From Massilia cavernae (GTDB lineage: Bacteria > Pseudomonadota > Gammaproteobacteria > Burkholderiales > Burkholderiaceae_D): a stretch of 33,307 nucleotides of DNA. Shown here piece by piece: positions 26,389-33,307 of the stretch (positions within the stretch are counted from its first letter, which is position 1; every line of letters begins with the position of its first letter). The stretch spans positions 1 through 33,307 of the forward strand of contig NZ_QYUP01000195.1 in the NCBI RefSeq assembly GCF_003590855.1, written 5' to 3'. The translations under genes were made by a program, and so were the position numbers. The notes beneath the pieces are model-generated. The model was not told the origin of the DNA. It saw only the letters and a list, made by a program, of their open reading frames with translations, and did no database searches.

Positions 26389-26619
26389 TGGGTGTTTATC
26401 CGAAGCTCAAGGTACGCCACGCCGCCGTACCAACGCCCCTCCCCTTGCGGACGGCAAGCGAAATCCCGAACAGACAATGTTAGTGCTCAACTGCAGGGTT
26501 GCGTGCTAGGATAAATAGAGAACCCCCAATCGATGACGGTGCAGATGCGCCGCCAACTCTTCGTTGGTGCGTACAAATTTGTGCAATGCAATACGATCCT
26601 GCGTAACGGCTGAACATCC
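26389..26619. promoter_or_regulatory. Divergent control region between the beta-oxidation operon and its regulator
   Basis: 231 bases separate the crotonase and regulator genes and must hold both promoters. Visible elements are CTTGC (26444-26448) / GCAAG (26454-26458), a 10-bp palindrome ACAAATTTGT (26573-26582) 37 bases before the regulator ATG, and half of the GC-rich repeat near 26435-26443. The palindrome is a candidate regulator site. I could not place a convincing sigma-70 promoter on either strand, nor a MalT-box-like sequence. Confidence 0.5.
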
Positions 26620-29331
26620 ATGCAAACTTCTGTAACGAACCCAAGAAATCTACTTGTCGCGACGAAATTTTCACCGCCGCGCATCAATGCCCGTCATATT
26701 CCACGCAACCGCTTGCTTACCCATTTGCGTGAGGCGCAGGCTTGCACCGCGGCCTTTATCACGGGTGGCGCGGGTTTCGGAAAAACAATTCTCCTTGCGC
26801 AATGGCGGCAGGAACTGATGCGGGCGGGCGCCGAGGTCGCGTGGTTATCGCTGAGCCATGACGACAAGCAGTTCCCGAGCTTCTGCTCCTACCTTCTTGC
26901 TGCACTGCAGCGACTTGGCATCGACAGCGACGGCGACATGCTGCAAGGGGATGGCGGCATCCAGTCGATGGATGCCGTGGTTGTCCTGGTAGCCAGTGCG
27001 GCGGAACGAATTGGCAAGGAGCTGTATCTGCTGATCGATGACTTTCAGCATTGCGAGGCGCCATCCTCACACAGGCTGATGCAAAAGCTGCTCGATCATT
27101 GCCCCGCCAATTTGCATTTCATCATTGCCTCGCGTACCGCGCCGTCGCTCAGCCTCGGCCGCCTGCGCATGCAAGGCAAGGTCGCAGAAATCGAATTCGC
27201 GCAACTGCCTTTCGAGCTGGAGGAGACGCGCGCATTCTTCGAGCAAAACCTCAGCACGCTGAAGCTGACCGCGGATGAGGTGCGCTTGATCCACGACTTG
27301 ACCAATGGCTGGCCGGCCAGCCTCCAGCCAATCGCCACCATGTTGCGGATCCGTCCGGCGAAGCGCTCGAAGCTGCGCTCCCTCCTGTGGAAATCGACGG
27401 ACCTGCAGTCCTACCTGGCCGAGGACGTCGTGGCCTACCTGCCATCGGAACTGGTCGACGTCATGGAACGGATCTCGATCTTCCGGCGCTTCAATGCAGA
27501 CCTCGCGGAATTCGTCACGGAGAACCCGAATGCGGCCGAACTGATCAAGCGCGCGGAGGACGAGAACCTCCTGATCTACCGCGTCGATTCGGACGATAGC
27601 TCGCCGTGGTATCGTTTCCATCCGCTGTTCGGCGAATTCCTTGCGCAGCGTTTGTCCCAGCAGGGGCAACCCGTGGTCGAAGCCCTCCACCTGCGCGGCA
27701 GCCAGTGGTTCGCGGAGCATGGCTTTCTTGTCGAATCGATCCGCCACGCCAACCTGGGCGGCGATCTGGAGTATGCGGCCACCGCAATGGAACAGGCCGC
27801 CTCGGGAACCTGGAGCATGGCGTATATCAGCCCCATGCTGCACCTGCTCGACCGCTTGCCGCAGGAGACGCTGTTTTCCCATCCCAGGCTCTTCCTCCTT
27901 GGTTGCCTGACCTACGCGTTCACCAGTAGAGCCGATACGGCGGAACGATGGCTCGAGCAAATCCGAAAAACGGACGCCGCAAGGACTCCGGCCATTTCCT
28001 CCAAGTTCCCCTTGCTGGATGCGGCAATCGCCGTCCAACGCGAGGATATGCAGCGGGTGATCGACTTGCTCGAACCCGCATGCAAGGTACCGCTCGAAAA
28101 CCGGTCGATGCGCTATGCCAGCCTGGCTGGACTTGCGACGGCCTACCTCGCGCTTGGCCGCTATGAAGATGTGGCCAGACTGTACGACAACAATCCGATC
28201 GATCCCGAAAATTGCGAGAACGATATGGAAATGATCTTCGCCAGCGTGCGCGCGCAGATGTGTTTGACGCAAGGGAATGTCAGGGAAGCCGAACGTATCG
28301 GCTCACGCATTCTCGCCCTTTCGGAAGAAAGGTTTGGACGCGTGTCGATTCCCGCGAACATCTGCGCCGCCGCAGCCTGCGATGCGTACTACGAGCTCGA
28401 TCGAATCGACGACGCGCTCGAAGTCCTGGCCAATCGTACGGCGACTCTTCGCTCGTCCAACCCTGATGTGATGGGGCGCGCCTCGGTCTGCCGCGCGCGG
28501 ATCGACGTCTTGCAAGACGCGCCAAAGGCCGCCTTCGCTTTCCTGGAAGCGCAGGCAGCCCATTTCAATATTCTCGGCGTGGATCGTCCCATGGCGTACA
28601 TGTTCGCCGAGCAGGTAAAGATTCTTCTTGCGATGGGCGACCATATCCTCGCCGCCCAGCTGGTGGCGAAACTCAATGCGCTCGGTGCCGTTCATCGCGA
28701 CGCGACCGGTTTTCTTGCGGAGATACCGGCGCTTGCGGCGCTTGCAAGCGCACGGCTTGCCCTCGTGGACTGCAATCCGAGCCAAGCGCTGGAGGCGCTG
28801 TCCATTGCCCATCGATTTGCCGAAAAGTACGGGCGTGGCAGAACCATGGTCAGCGTAAACCTGCTCGCCGCAGTTGCACATGACAGCATGGAGCAAGAGG
28901 AAGAAGCAAGCGGATGCCTGGTCAAGGCCTTGCAAACCGGCGCGAGGCTCGGACTTGTCCGAACCGTTCTCGATGAGTGGGAAGGCGTTGGAGATTTGCT
29001 AGCAGGCCTCAAGAACTCCCCGCGCCTGGATGGACCTGCTAGCCGGTACCTCGATGAGCTGCTGGCAAGAACCACCCCGGCCGACTTGCCGCTGGAAGTC
29101 GTACCTGCGGGCCGGCGCAATGTCGATGTTCAGCGAGCGACGCTGACGCCGCGCGAAGTGGAAATCCTGGGCCTGACGGCGCAAGCGATGTCGAACAAGC
29201 GCATTGCGCTGACGCTGAACATCACCTTTGGCACGGTGAAGTGGAATGTGAAGAACATCCTTGCAAAACTGGGCGTATCGAGCCGGTACGATGCGATTAC
29301 CGTGGCCAGGCAACGAGGCTTTCTCAAGTAG
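26620..29331 (+). CDS. LAL-type (MalT/AlkS-like) ATP-dependent LuxR-family transcriptional activator
   Basis: A 903-residue STAND-class regulator that binds an inducer and ATP, oligomerises and activates transcription. The N-terminal NTPase has Walker A GGAGFGKT at residues 49-56 and Walker B LYLLIDDFQH near 134. A long helical, TPR-like region (about 350-830) follows, where inducers bind in MalT. The C-terminal LuxR-type helix-turn-helix begins LTPREVEILGLTAQAMSNKR at about residue 843 and ends at the stop. The length equals MalT (901) and AlkS. The start opens MQTSVTNPRNLLVATKFSPPR, as in relatives, but the ribosome site is weak. It is divergent from the beta-oxidation operon, which it very likely controls. 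The inducer, perhaps an acid or acyl-CoA of this pathway, is unknown. Confidence 0.93.
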   Translation: MQTSVTNPRNLLVATKFSPPRINARHIPRNRLLTHLREAQACTAAFITGGAGFGKTILLAQWRQELMRAGAEVAWLSLSHDDKQFPSFCSYLLAALQRLGIDSDGDMLQGDGGIQSMDAVVVLVASAAERIGKELYLLIDDFQHCEAPSSHRLMQKLLDHCPANLHFIIASRTAPSLSLGRLRMQGKVAEIEFAQLPFELEETRAFFEQNLSTLKLTADEVRLIHDLTNGWPASLQPIATMLRIRPAKRSKLRSLLWKSTDLQSYLAEDVVAYLPSELVDVMERISIFRRFNADLAEFVTENPNAAELIKRAEDENLLIYRVDSDDSSPWYRFHPLFGEFLAQRLSQQGQPVVEALHLRGSQWFAEHGFLVESIRHANLGGDLEYAATAMEQAASGTWSMAYISPMLHLLDRLPQETLFSHPRLFLLGCLTYAFTSRADTAERWLEQIRKTDAARTPAISSKFPLLDAAIAVQREDMQRVIDLLEPACKVPLENRSMRYASLAGLATAYLALGRYEDVARLYDNNPIDPENCENDMEMIFASVRAQMCLTQGNVREAERIGSRILALSEERFGRVSIPANICAAAACDAYYELDRIDDALEVLANRTATLRSSNPDVMGRASVCRARIDVLQDAPKAAFAFLEAQAAHFNILGVDRPMAYMFAEQVKILLAMGDHILAAQLVAKLNALGAVHRDATGFLAEIPALAALASARLALVDCNPSQALEALSIAHRFAEKYGRGRTMVSVNLLAAVAHDSMEQEEEASGCLVKALQTGARLGLVRTVLDEWEGVGDLLAGLKNSPRLDGPASRYLDELLARTTPADLPLEVVPAGRRNVDVQRATLTPREVEILGLTAQAMSNKRIALTLNITFGTVKWNVKNILAKLGVSSRYDAITVARQRGFLK

Positions 29332-29358
29332 GAGCGCGCACGGCCAGGTGTCGCACGT

Positions 29359-29381
29359 GGGGCCAGCGCAACGCTGGCCCC
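29359..29381. terminator. Bidirectional hairpin between the regulator and a dehydrogenase
   Basis: GGGGCCAGCG (29359-29368) and CGCTGGCCCC (29372-29381) form a perfect 10-bp stem with loop CAA. It lies 28 bases after the regulator stop and 13 bases after the stop of the convergent dehydrogenase. It probably ends both transcripts. Confidence 0.7.
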
Positions 29382-29393
29382 GATGATGCTCTC

Positions 29394-30539
29394 TTAAAGG
29401 TTGCGCGCGATGATCACTTTTTGAATGTGGCTGGTGCCCTCATAAATCTTGGTCACACGCACATCGCGGTAGTACCGCTCGACCGGGAAGTCGGTCAGGT
29501 AACCGTAGCCGCCATGGATCTGAATCGCGCCCGAACACACCTTTTCCGCCATCTCGCTGGCGAACAGCTTGGCCATCGACGCTTCCTTCGCGCAAGGTAC
29601 GCCCGCCGCATGAAGACGTGCCGCGTGCAATACGAACTGGTGCGCGACCTCAACCTGGGTTGCCATGTCGGCCAAGTCGAAGGCGACACCTTGCAGCTTG
29701 ATGATCGGGGCGCCATAGGCTTCGCGCTCCTTGGCGTACTGTACCGCCGCATCCAGTGCCGCCCGTGCCGCGCCAACTGCTACCGCGGCGATGCCGATGC
29801 GTCCTTCGGACAGCGTGGACATCAGGCGCGCATACGCAGTGCCCTCGTCGCCGATGAGATTCTCGACCGGCACACGGCAGTTGTCCAGCTGGATGGCCGC
29901 GACCTGGGCGGAACGCTGGCCCATCTTATTTTCGACGCGCGTCACGTTATAGCCGGGCGTGCGCGGATCGACGATGATCATGCTCGCGCCCTTCCTGCCT
30001 TCCGGCGTTTCGGTGAATGCCGCGATGGCGAAGGCGATACCGGCTTCGTTGCCGTTTGAAATGAACTGTTTGCTGCCGTTCAGGACATAATGCGAACCTT
30101 CCCGGCGTGCGGTGGTGCTGAATGCCGCCGTATCCGAGCCTGCCTGCGGTTCGGTCAGGAGGCCCGCGGCAATCATCTCGCCCGAGGTCATGGCGCGCAG
30201 GTACTTGCGCTGTTGGTCCTCGGTGCCGAAGCGGTGCACCATGTCGGCCATGCCGTTATGAACATGCAGGATGGTGGCAAAGCCGGCATCCGCATAAGCG
30301 AATTCCTCGATGGCAAGGCAGTATTCGACAAAGCTGAGACCGGCACCGCCGAATTCTTCCGGAACGTGCATGCCGAGGAAGCCGAGTTCGGCGGCGGCCC
30401 TCAACTCGTCGCGCGGCCATGCGGAGGTGCGATCGCGCTCCGCCGCCGTCGCCGCTACCACTTCCCTCGCTACCTTCCTGGCAGCGTCGCGAATCATGAC
30501 TTCCTGCTCGCTCAGGAAGACTGCTGATGTATCACTCAT
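29394..30539 (-). CDS. Short acyl-CoA dehydrogenase, intact paralogue
   Basis: A 381-residue FAD-dependent dehydrogenase that passes electrons to ETF. It shows LLTEPQAGSDTAAF, the FAD-contact region LNGSKQFISNGNEAG, and IHGGYGYLTDFPVERYYRD. The catalytic Glu367 is in IYEGTSHIQK, near the position typical for short-chain enzymes. GAGAGGAAA precedes the ATG at 30539, and the start MSDTSAVFLSEQEVMIRD matches the paralogue at 20162-21303. It is a single gene, divergent from the ETF operon and convergent with the regulator, so it is probably expressed separately from the main operon. The duplication may give two chain-length specificities, or one copy may be a backup. Confidence 0.93.
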   Translation of the reverse strand: MSDTSAVFLSEQEVMIRDAARKVAREVVAATAAERDRTSAWPRDELRAAAELGFLGMHVPEEFGGAGLSFVEYCLAIEEFAYADAGFATILHVHNGMADMVHRFGTEDQQRKYLRAMTSGEMIAAGLLTEPQAGSDTAAFSTTARREGSHYVLNGSKQFISNGNEAGIAFAIAAFTETPEGRKGASMIIVDPRTPGYNVTRVENKMGQRSAQVAAIQLDNCRVPVENLIGDEGTAYARLMSTLSEGRIGIAAVAVGAARAALDAAVQYAKEREAYGAPIIKLQGVAFDLADMATQVEVAHQFVLHAARLHAAGVPCAKEASMAKLFASEMAEKVCSGAIQIHGGYGYLTDFPVERYYRDVRVTKIYEGTSHIQKVIIARNL

Positions 30540-30612
30540 TATTTTCCTCTCAATAGTTGTCTGCGCCACGTCACCGCGTAGCAAGCATGGGCCTCGTCAC
30601 CTGTCTTTCGCG

Positions 30613-30665
30613 CCTCCCGTCTTGGGAGGGGGGCTTTCCAATGCGATGTCCCTCCGAAAGGGGGG
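30613..30665. repeat. Pair of GC-rich palindromes in the dehydrogenase/ETF divergent region
   Basis: CCTCCC (30613-30618) pairs with GGGAGG (30624-30629). CCCTCC (30650-30655) faces a G run (30660-30665) across GAAA. They lie between two divergent genes, where a terminator is not expected, so they look like dispersed repeats. The promoters of both genes must be in the surrounding 198 bases (30540-30737). Confidence 0.5.
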
Positions 30666-30737
30666 TGTCGCCTCTGTTTTTCCACGGTACATTGCCCTCT
30701 TCGCCGGCAATGATCGGCTCATTCAGAGAGCATTGGA

Positions 30738-31492
30738 ATGAAAGTACTCGTACCAGTCAAACGCGTGTTGGACTTCAACCTGAAGGCGCGCGTGAAATCC
30801 GATGGCAGCGGCATCGATCTGGACAACGTCAAGATGTCGATGAATCCATTCGATGAGATCGCCGTCGAAGAAGCCGTGCGGCTGAAGGAAGCCGGCGTTG
30901 CCACCGAAGTGGTGGTCGTGTCGTGCGGCGTGACCGCCTGCCAGGAAACACTGCGCACGGCACTGGCGCTCGGCGCCGACCGCGCAATCCTGGTGGAGTC
31001 GGATGCCGAACTGCAGCCGCTGGCCGTGGCCAAGCTCCTGAAGGCCATCGTCGACCGGGAACAAGCCTCCCTGGTCATCGCCGGCAAGCAAGCCATTGAC
31101 GACGATGCAAACCAGGTCGGCCAGATGCTGGCCGGCTTGATGCGCCGCCCCCAAGCGACCTTCGCCAGCAAGATTGAAGTCGCGGCCGACAAGGCCAGCG
31201 CCACCGTCACGCGCGAGATCGACGGCGGGCTCGAAACCCTGTCGATCGACCTGCCTGCCGTCGTCACGACCGACTTGCGCCTGAACGAACCGCGCTACGT
31301 GACCCTGCCGAACATCATGAAGGCGAAAAGAAGCCGCTGGGCGTGGTAAAGGCGGCCGACTTGGGCGTCGACGTCGCTCCACGCTTGACGACCTTGAAGG
31401 TGAGCGAGCCGCCGCGGCGCAGCGCCGGCATTATCGTTCCCGACGTGAAGACGCTGGTGGACAAACTCAAGAACGCAGCCAAGGTGCTGTAA
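30738..31492 (+). CDS. etfB: Electron transfer flavoprotein subunit beta, one frameshift near the 3' end
   Basis: ETF beta (about 251 residues when repaired) binds AMP and, with ETF alpha, accepts electrons from acyl-CoA dehydrogenases and passes them to ETF:quinone oxidoreductase. It starts [19 protein letters not shown], with [19 protein letters not shown] and [19 protein letters not shown] as family landmarks. The frame breaks at an A run (31326-31329): the original frame stops at 31349. One added A gives [16 protein letters not shown], which continues [20 protein letters not shown] to the stop at 31492. The 3' part therefore lies outside the longest open frame. ETF alpha follows after 19 bases. 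Since this protein is needed by three dehydrogenases here, I regard the frameshift as a sequence error unless another ETF exists elsewhere. Confidence 0.92.
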
Positions 31493-31511
31493 GCGACACG
31501 GAGAAGATGAG

Positions 31512-32447
31512 ATGACGACCCTCGTTATTGCTGAACATAACAATCAACAACTGAAGGCGGCGACGCTGAATACCGTCACTGCGGCAGCGCGCTGCGGCGG
31601 TGAAGTCCACGTGCTGGTCGCCGGCGCCGATTGCGCTGCCGTGGCACAAGCCGCATCCAGGATTGCTGGTGTTGCCAAGGTCCTGTGCGCGGATGCGCCC
31701 CACTTGGGCAATGGGCTGGCGGAGAATGTCGCCGACCAGGTGGTGGCCATCGCCCGAAGCTATAGCCATATCCTGGCGCCAGCAACCGCCTCCGGCAAGA
31801 ACGTGCTGCCGCGCGTAGCCGCCGCATTGGACGTGGCGCAGATTTCCGACATCACGCGCGTGGATGCGCCGGATACCTTCGAGCGGCCGATCTATGCCGG
31901 CAATGCCTTGGCAGTGGTGCGGTCGTCCGACACGGTAAAGGTGATTACGGTGCGCGGTACGGGCTTTGACGCGGCCGATGCGACCAGTGGTGCGGCCGTC
32001 GTTGAACAAATTACGGCAGCTCCCGATGCCGGCCTCTCCCGATTCGTTTCCAGCGAAGTGACGAAGTCGGACCGCCCGGAACTGACTGCCGCGAAGATCA
32101 TCGTTTCCGGCGGCCGCGGTATCGGGTCGGGCGAGAACTTCACCAAGGTACTGGAGCCCCTGGCGGACAAGCTGGGCGCCGCGCTCGGTGCGTCGCGCGC
32201 TGCGGTCGATGCGGGATTCGTGCCGAACGATTACCAGGTCGGCCAGACCGGCAAGGTGGTGGCGCCGCAACTGTATATCGCCACCGGCATCTCCGGCGCG
32301 ATTCAGCACCTGGCCGGGATGAAGGACTCGAAAGTGATTGTCGCGATCAACAAGGATCCGGAAGCACCGATCTTCGCGGTCGCGGACTATGGAATTGTGG
32401 GGGACCTCTTCACTTTGGTACCCGAGCTCGTCGCCGAGCTCGGGTAA
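31512..32447 (+). CDS. etfA: Electron transfer flavoprotein subunit alpha
   Basis: ETF alpha, 311 residues, carries the FAD of the heterodimer. The FAD domain is visible in [13 protein letters not shown] (about 197), [19 protein letters not shown] and the signature [17 protein letters not shown], followed by [27 protein letters not shown] lies before the ATG. The gene is 19 bases after etfB, as is usual. The last codons (VPELVAELG) are encoded inside a perfect inverted repeat, so the terminator overlaps the end of the gene. It serves the acyl-CoA dehydrogenases of this window. Confidence 0.96.
   Translation: MTTLVIAEHNNQQLKAATLNTVTAAARCGGEVHVLVAGADCAAVAQAASRIAGVAKVLCADAPHLGNGLAENVADQVVAIARSYSHILAPATASGKNVLPRVAAALDVAQISDITRVDAPDTFERPIYAGNALAVVRSSDTVKVITVRGTGFDAADATSGAAVVEQITAAPDAGLSRFVSSEVTKSDRPELTAAKIIVSGGRGIGSGENFTKVLEPLADKLGAALGASRAAVDAGFVPNDYQVGQTGKVVAPQLYIATGISGAIQHLAGMKDSKVIVAINKDPEAPIFAVADYGIVGDLFTLVPELVAELG
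32419..32446. terminator. 12-bp hairpin overlapping the etfA stop codon
   Basis: TACCCGAGCTCG (32419-32430) and CGAGCTCGGGTA (32435-32446) form a perfect 12-bp stem with loop TCGC. Two bases of the stop codon lie in the stem. It is a strong candidate terminator, or a 3' end stabiliser of the etf message, without a clear T tract. Confidence 0.65.
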
Positions 32448-32460
32448 GACTGGCGCCAGC

Positions 32461-32487
32461 GGCGGGCGCACTACAAGCGCGCCTGCC
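32461..32487. terminator. Second hairpin between etfA and the convergent hydrolase
   Basis: GGCGGGCGC (32461-32469) pairs with GCGCCTGCC (32479-32487) with one G-T pair and a 9-base loop. It ends 5 bases before the stop of the convergent isochorismatase-like gene and can serve as its terminator. Confidence 0.5.
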
Positions 32488-32492
32488 GACCC

Positions 32493-33131
32493 TTAGCCCT
32501 TGTCGTAGGAAAATTGAATCCCTGCAGTGCCGCCAGTCTGGATGAAAAGGTCCATGAACGCCGGAACAGTTTCCTTGCGGGCCCAGTCGCGCTGCAGCTC
32601 GCAGAACAGTTGCACCACGCTGATCATCTTTCCGCCCGCCTGTTCAATGCGCCGCAATGCAGCTTCGTGCGCCGCCACCGACGTTCCGCCAACAGCATCG
32701 GCGACGACGTAGACCTCATATCCTTCCTTCAGTGCATCAAGCGCCGGGAAAGTCAGGCAGGCTTCCGTCCACAGCGCGGTCATGATGAGCTTCTTGCGGC
32801 CGGTTGCTTCGACGGCAGCGCGGAACTCGACGTCCTCCCAAGAATTGATCGTCGTGCGGTCGTAGGTCGGAACGCCGTCGAGCGCCTTCCGCAACTGGGG
32901 AATCGGCGGTTTGTTAAGGCCGGTGTTGACGTTGACCGTCGAATGCACGATAGGGAGGCCGTACGCCATCGCGGCCTTTGACGTGCCAACGATATTGTTT
33001 ATCAATAATTGACGATCCATCGACGCAATAGAGTTCACCTGTACTGGCTGGTAGTCGATGATGATAAATGCCGAGTTCGCTGGAGTAAGCAGGTGATCCT
33101 TGCCGGCGTCCCGGATGGTTTCACTGGTCAT
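32493..33131 (-). CDS. Isochorismatase-family cysteine hydrolase (YcaC-like)
   Basis: A 212-residue cytosolic hydrolase, close in length to YcaC (208). Family members cleave amides or similar bonds in small molecules. The aspartate of the triad is Asp26 in AFIIIDYQPVQ, and the nucleophile is Cys125 in MTALWTEACLTFPAL. HSTVNVNTG and VVADAVGGTSVAAHE are also typical of the YcaC group. The ATG at 33131 has AGGAGA 6 bases upstream and opens the conserved N-terminus. It follows the gene fragment at 33205-33307 by 73 bases on the same strand. It shows no clear link to beta-oxidation. The substrate is unknown, as for most of this group. Confidence 0.92.
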   Translation of the reverse strand: MTSETIRDAGKDHLLTPANSAFIIIDYQPVQVNSIASMDRQLLINNIVGTSKAAMAYGLPIVHSTVNVNTGLNKPPIPQLRKALDGVPTYDRTTINSWEDVEFRAAVEATGRKKLIMTALWTEACLTFPALDALKEGYEVYVVADAVGGTSVAAHEAALRRIEQAGGKMISVVQLFCELQRDWARKETVPAFMDLFIQTGGTAGIQFSYDKG

Positions 33132-33158
33132 AATGGTCTCCTGGAAAATACTGACGAG

Positions 33159-33178
33159 CCCGGGGACGTTTCCCCGGG
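33159..33178. promoter_or_regulatory. Hairpin in the leader of the isochorismatase-family gene
   Basis: CCCGGGGA (33159-33166) and TCCCCGGG (33171-33178) form an 8-bp stem with a CGTT loop. It lies 28 bases upstream of the hydrolase start and 27 bases after the preceding gene on the minus strand. It may be an intercistronic terminator or an mRNA processing stem. Confidence 0.45.
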
Positions 33179-33204
33179 GCATACGAATCAATGAATCCCG
33201 GGAC

Positions 33205-33307
33205 TTAGCCGCGCGCCGAATCCAGTTGCTCATTCTTGGCGGCGACGTCCTGTGCTTTAGCGTAGCTGTCGATCAGCAACTGATACTCGGGGAATATCCT
33301 GGTGTAG
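33205..33307 (-). CDS. C-terminal end of an unidentified gene (partial)
   Basis: The final 33 codons of a minus-strand gene lie here; its start is beyond the right edge. The residues read IFPEYQLLIDSYAKAQD, then VAAKNEQLDSARG and TAA at 33207-33205. The frame is open to the window end, and the stop lies 73 bases before the isochorismatase-family gene, so they may share a transcript. I do not recognise the family from this short piece. Confidence 0.55.
   Translation of the reverse strand, partial: YTRIFPEYQLLIDSYAKAQDVAAKNEQLDSARG

Noticed and set aside
27067..28272. A 401-codon minus-strand frame inside the LAL regulator
   Set aside because: No recognisable protein. The plus strand encodes a continuous regulator with Walker and helix-turn-helix motifs.
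26620..29331. Quorum-sensing LuxR receptor
   Set aside because: Only the DNA-binding domain is LuxR-like. The protein has no autoinducer domain, no luxI-like gene lies nearby, and the size and NTPase fit MalT/AlkS regulators.
31320..31349. Programmed -1 frameshift in etfB
   Set aside because: The A run is only four bases, there is no slippery heptamer with a downstream pseudoknot that I can see, and the same kind of lesion occurs in five other genes, so error or mutation is simpler.
1..33307. CRISPR array, insertion sequence, integrase or phage genes
   Set aside because: I saw no regularly spaced repeats, no transposase or integrase motifs and no target-site duplications around any block.

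Overview
The window reads as chromosomal DNA of a GC-rich betaproteobacterium, most likely Burkholderiales and perhaps Oxalobacteraceae. I infer this from codon use, a Burkholderia-type porin, duplicated acyl-CoA dehydrogenases and GC-rich intergenic hairpins; no marker gene fixes the genus. There is no rRNA, tRNA, CRISPR array or recognisable insertion sequence. The content is catabolic: sulfate-ester hydrolysis, alcohol and aldehyde oxidation, CoA activation and beta-oxidation, with the electron-transfer flavoprotein (ETF) that takes the electrons.

Layout. 1-4926 (+): a broken arylsulfatase cut by the window edge, an exported metallo-beta-lactamase-fold alkylsulfatase and an MFS transporter. 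5422-8369 (+): two exported DUF1254/DUF1214 proteins. 8480-9628 (-): a porin, beside a leftover acyl-CoA synthetase tail (9749-9913). 10031-14588 (+): a tight operon of semialdehyde dehydrogenase, iron alcohol dehydrogenase, hotdog thioesterase and a third DUF1254 protein. 14932-16828 (+): a frameshifted secreted alpha/beta hydrolase and a lipase-chaperone-like protein. 16825-26370 (-): an eight-gene beta-oxidation operon (crotonase, thiolase, SDR, acyl-CoA ligase, two acyl-CoA dehydrogenases, second crotonase, quinone reductase). 26620-29331 (+): a divergent MalT/AlkS-type regulator. 29394-30539 (-): a third acyl-CoA dehydrogenase. 30738-32447 (+): ETF beta and alpha. 32493-33307 (-): an isochorismatase-family hydrolase and the tail of another gene.

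How the genes could work together (inference). Sulfatases release an alcohol from a sulfate ester. The alcohol and aldehyde dehydrogenases oxidise it, the ligase makes the acyl-CoA and the large operon shortens it, passing electrons to ETF. The thioesterase, iron alcohol dehydrogenase and semialdehyde dehydrogenase could instead form an exit route from 4-hydroxybutyryl-CoA to succinate. The LAL-type regulator is placed to control the beta-oxidation operon. The true substrate is not fixed by the sequence.

Caution on quality. Six genes carry frameshifts, and eight of the nine lesions are explained by loss of one base in or next to a short homopolymer run. This looks more like consensus error than decay, so these genes may be intact in the organism.
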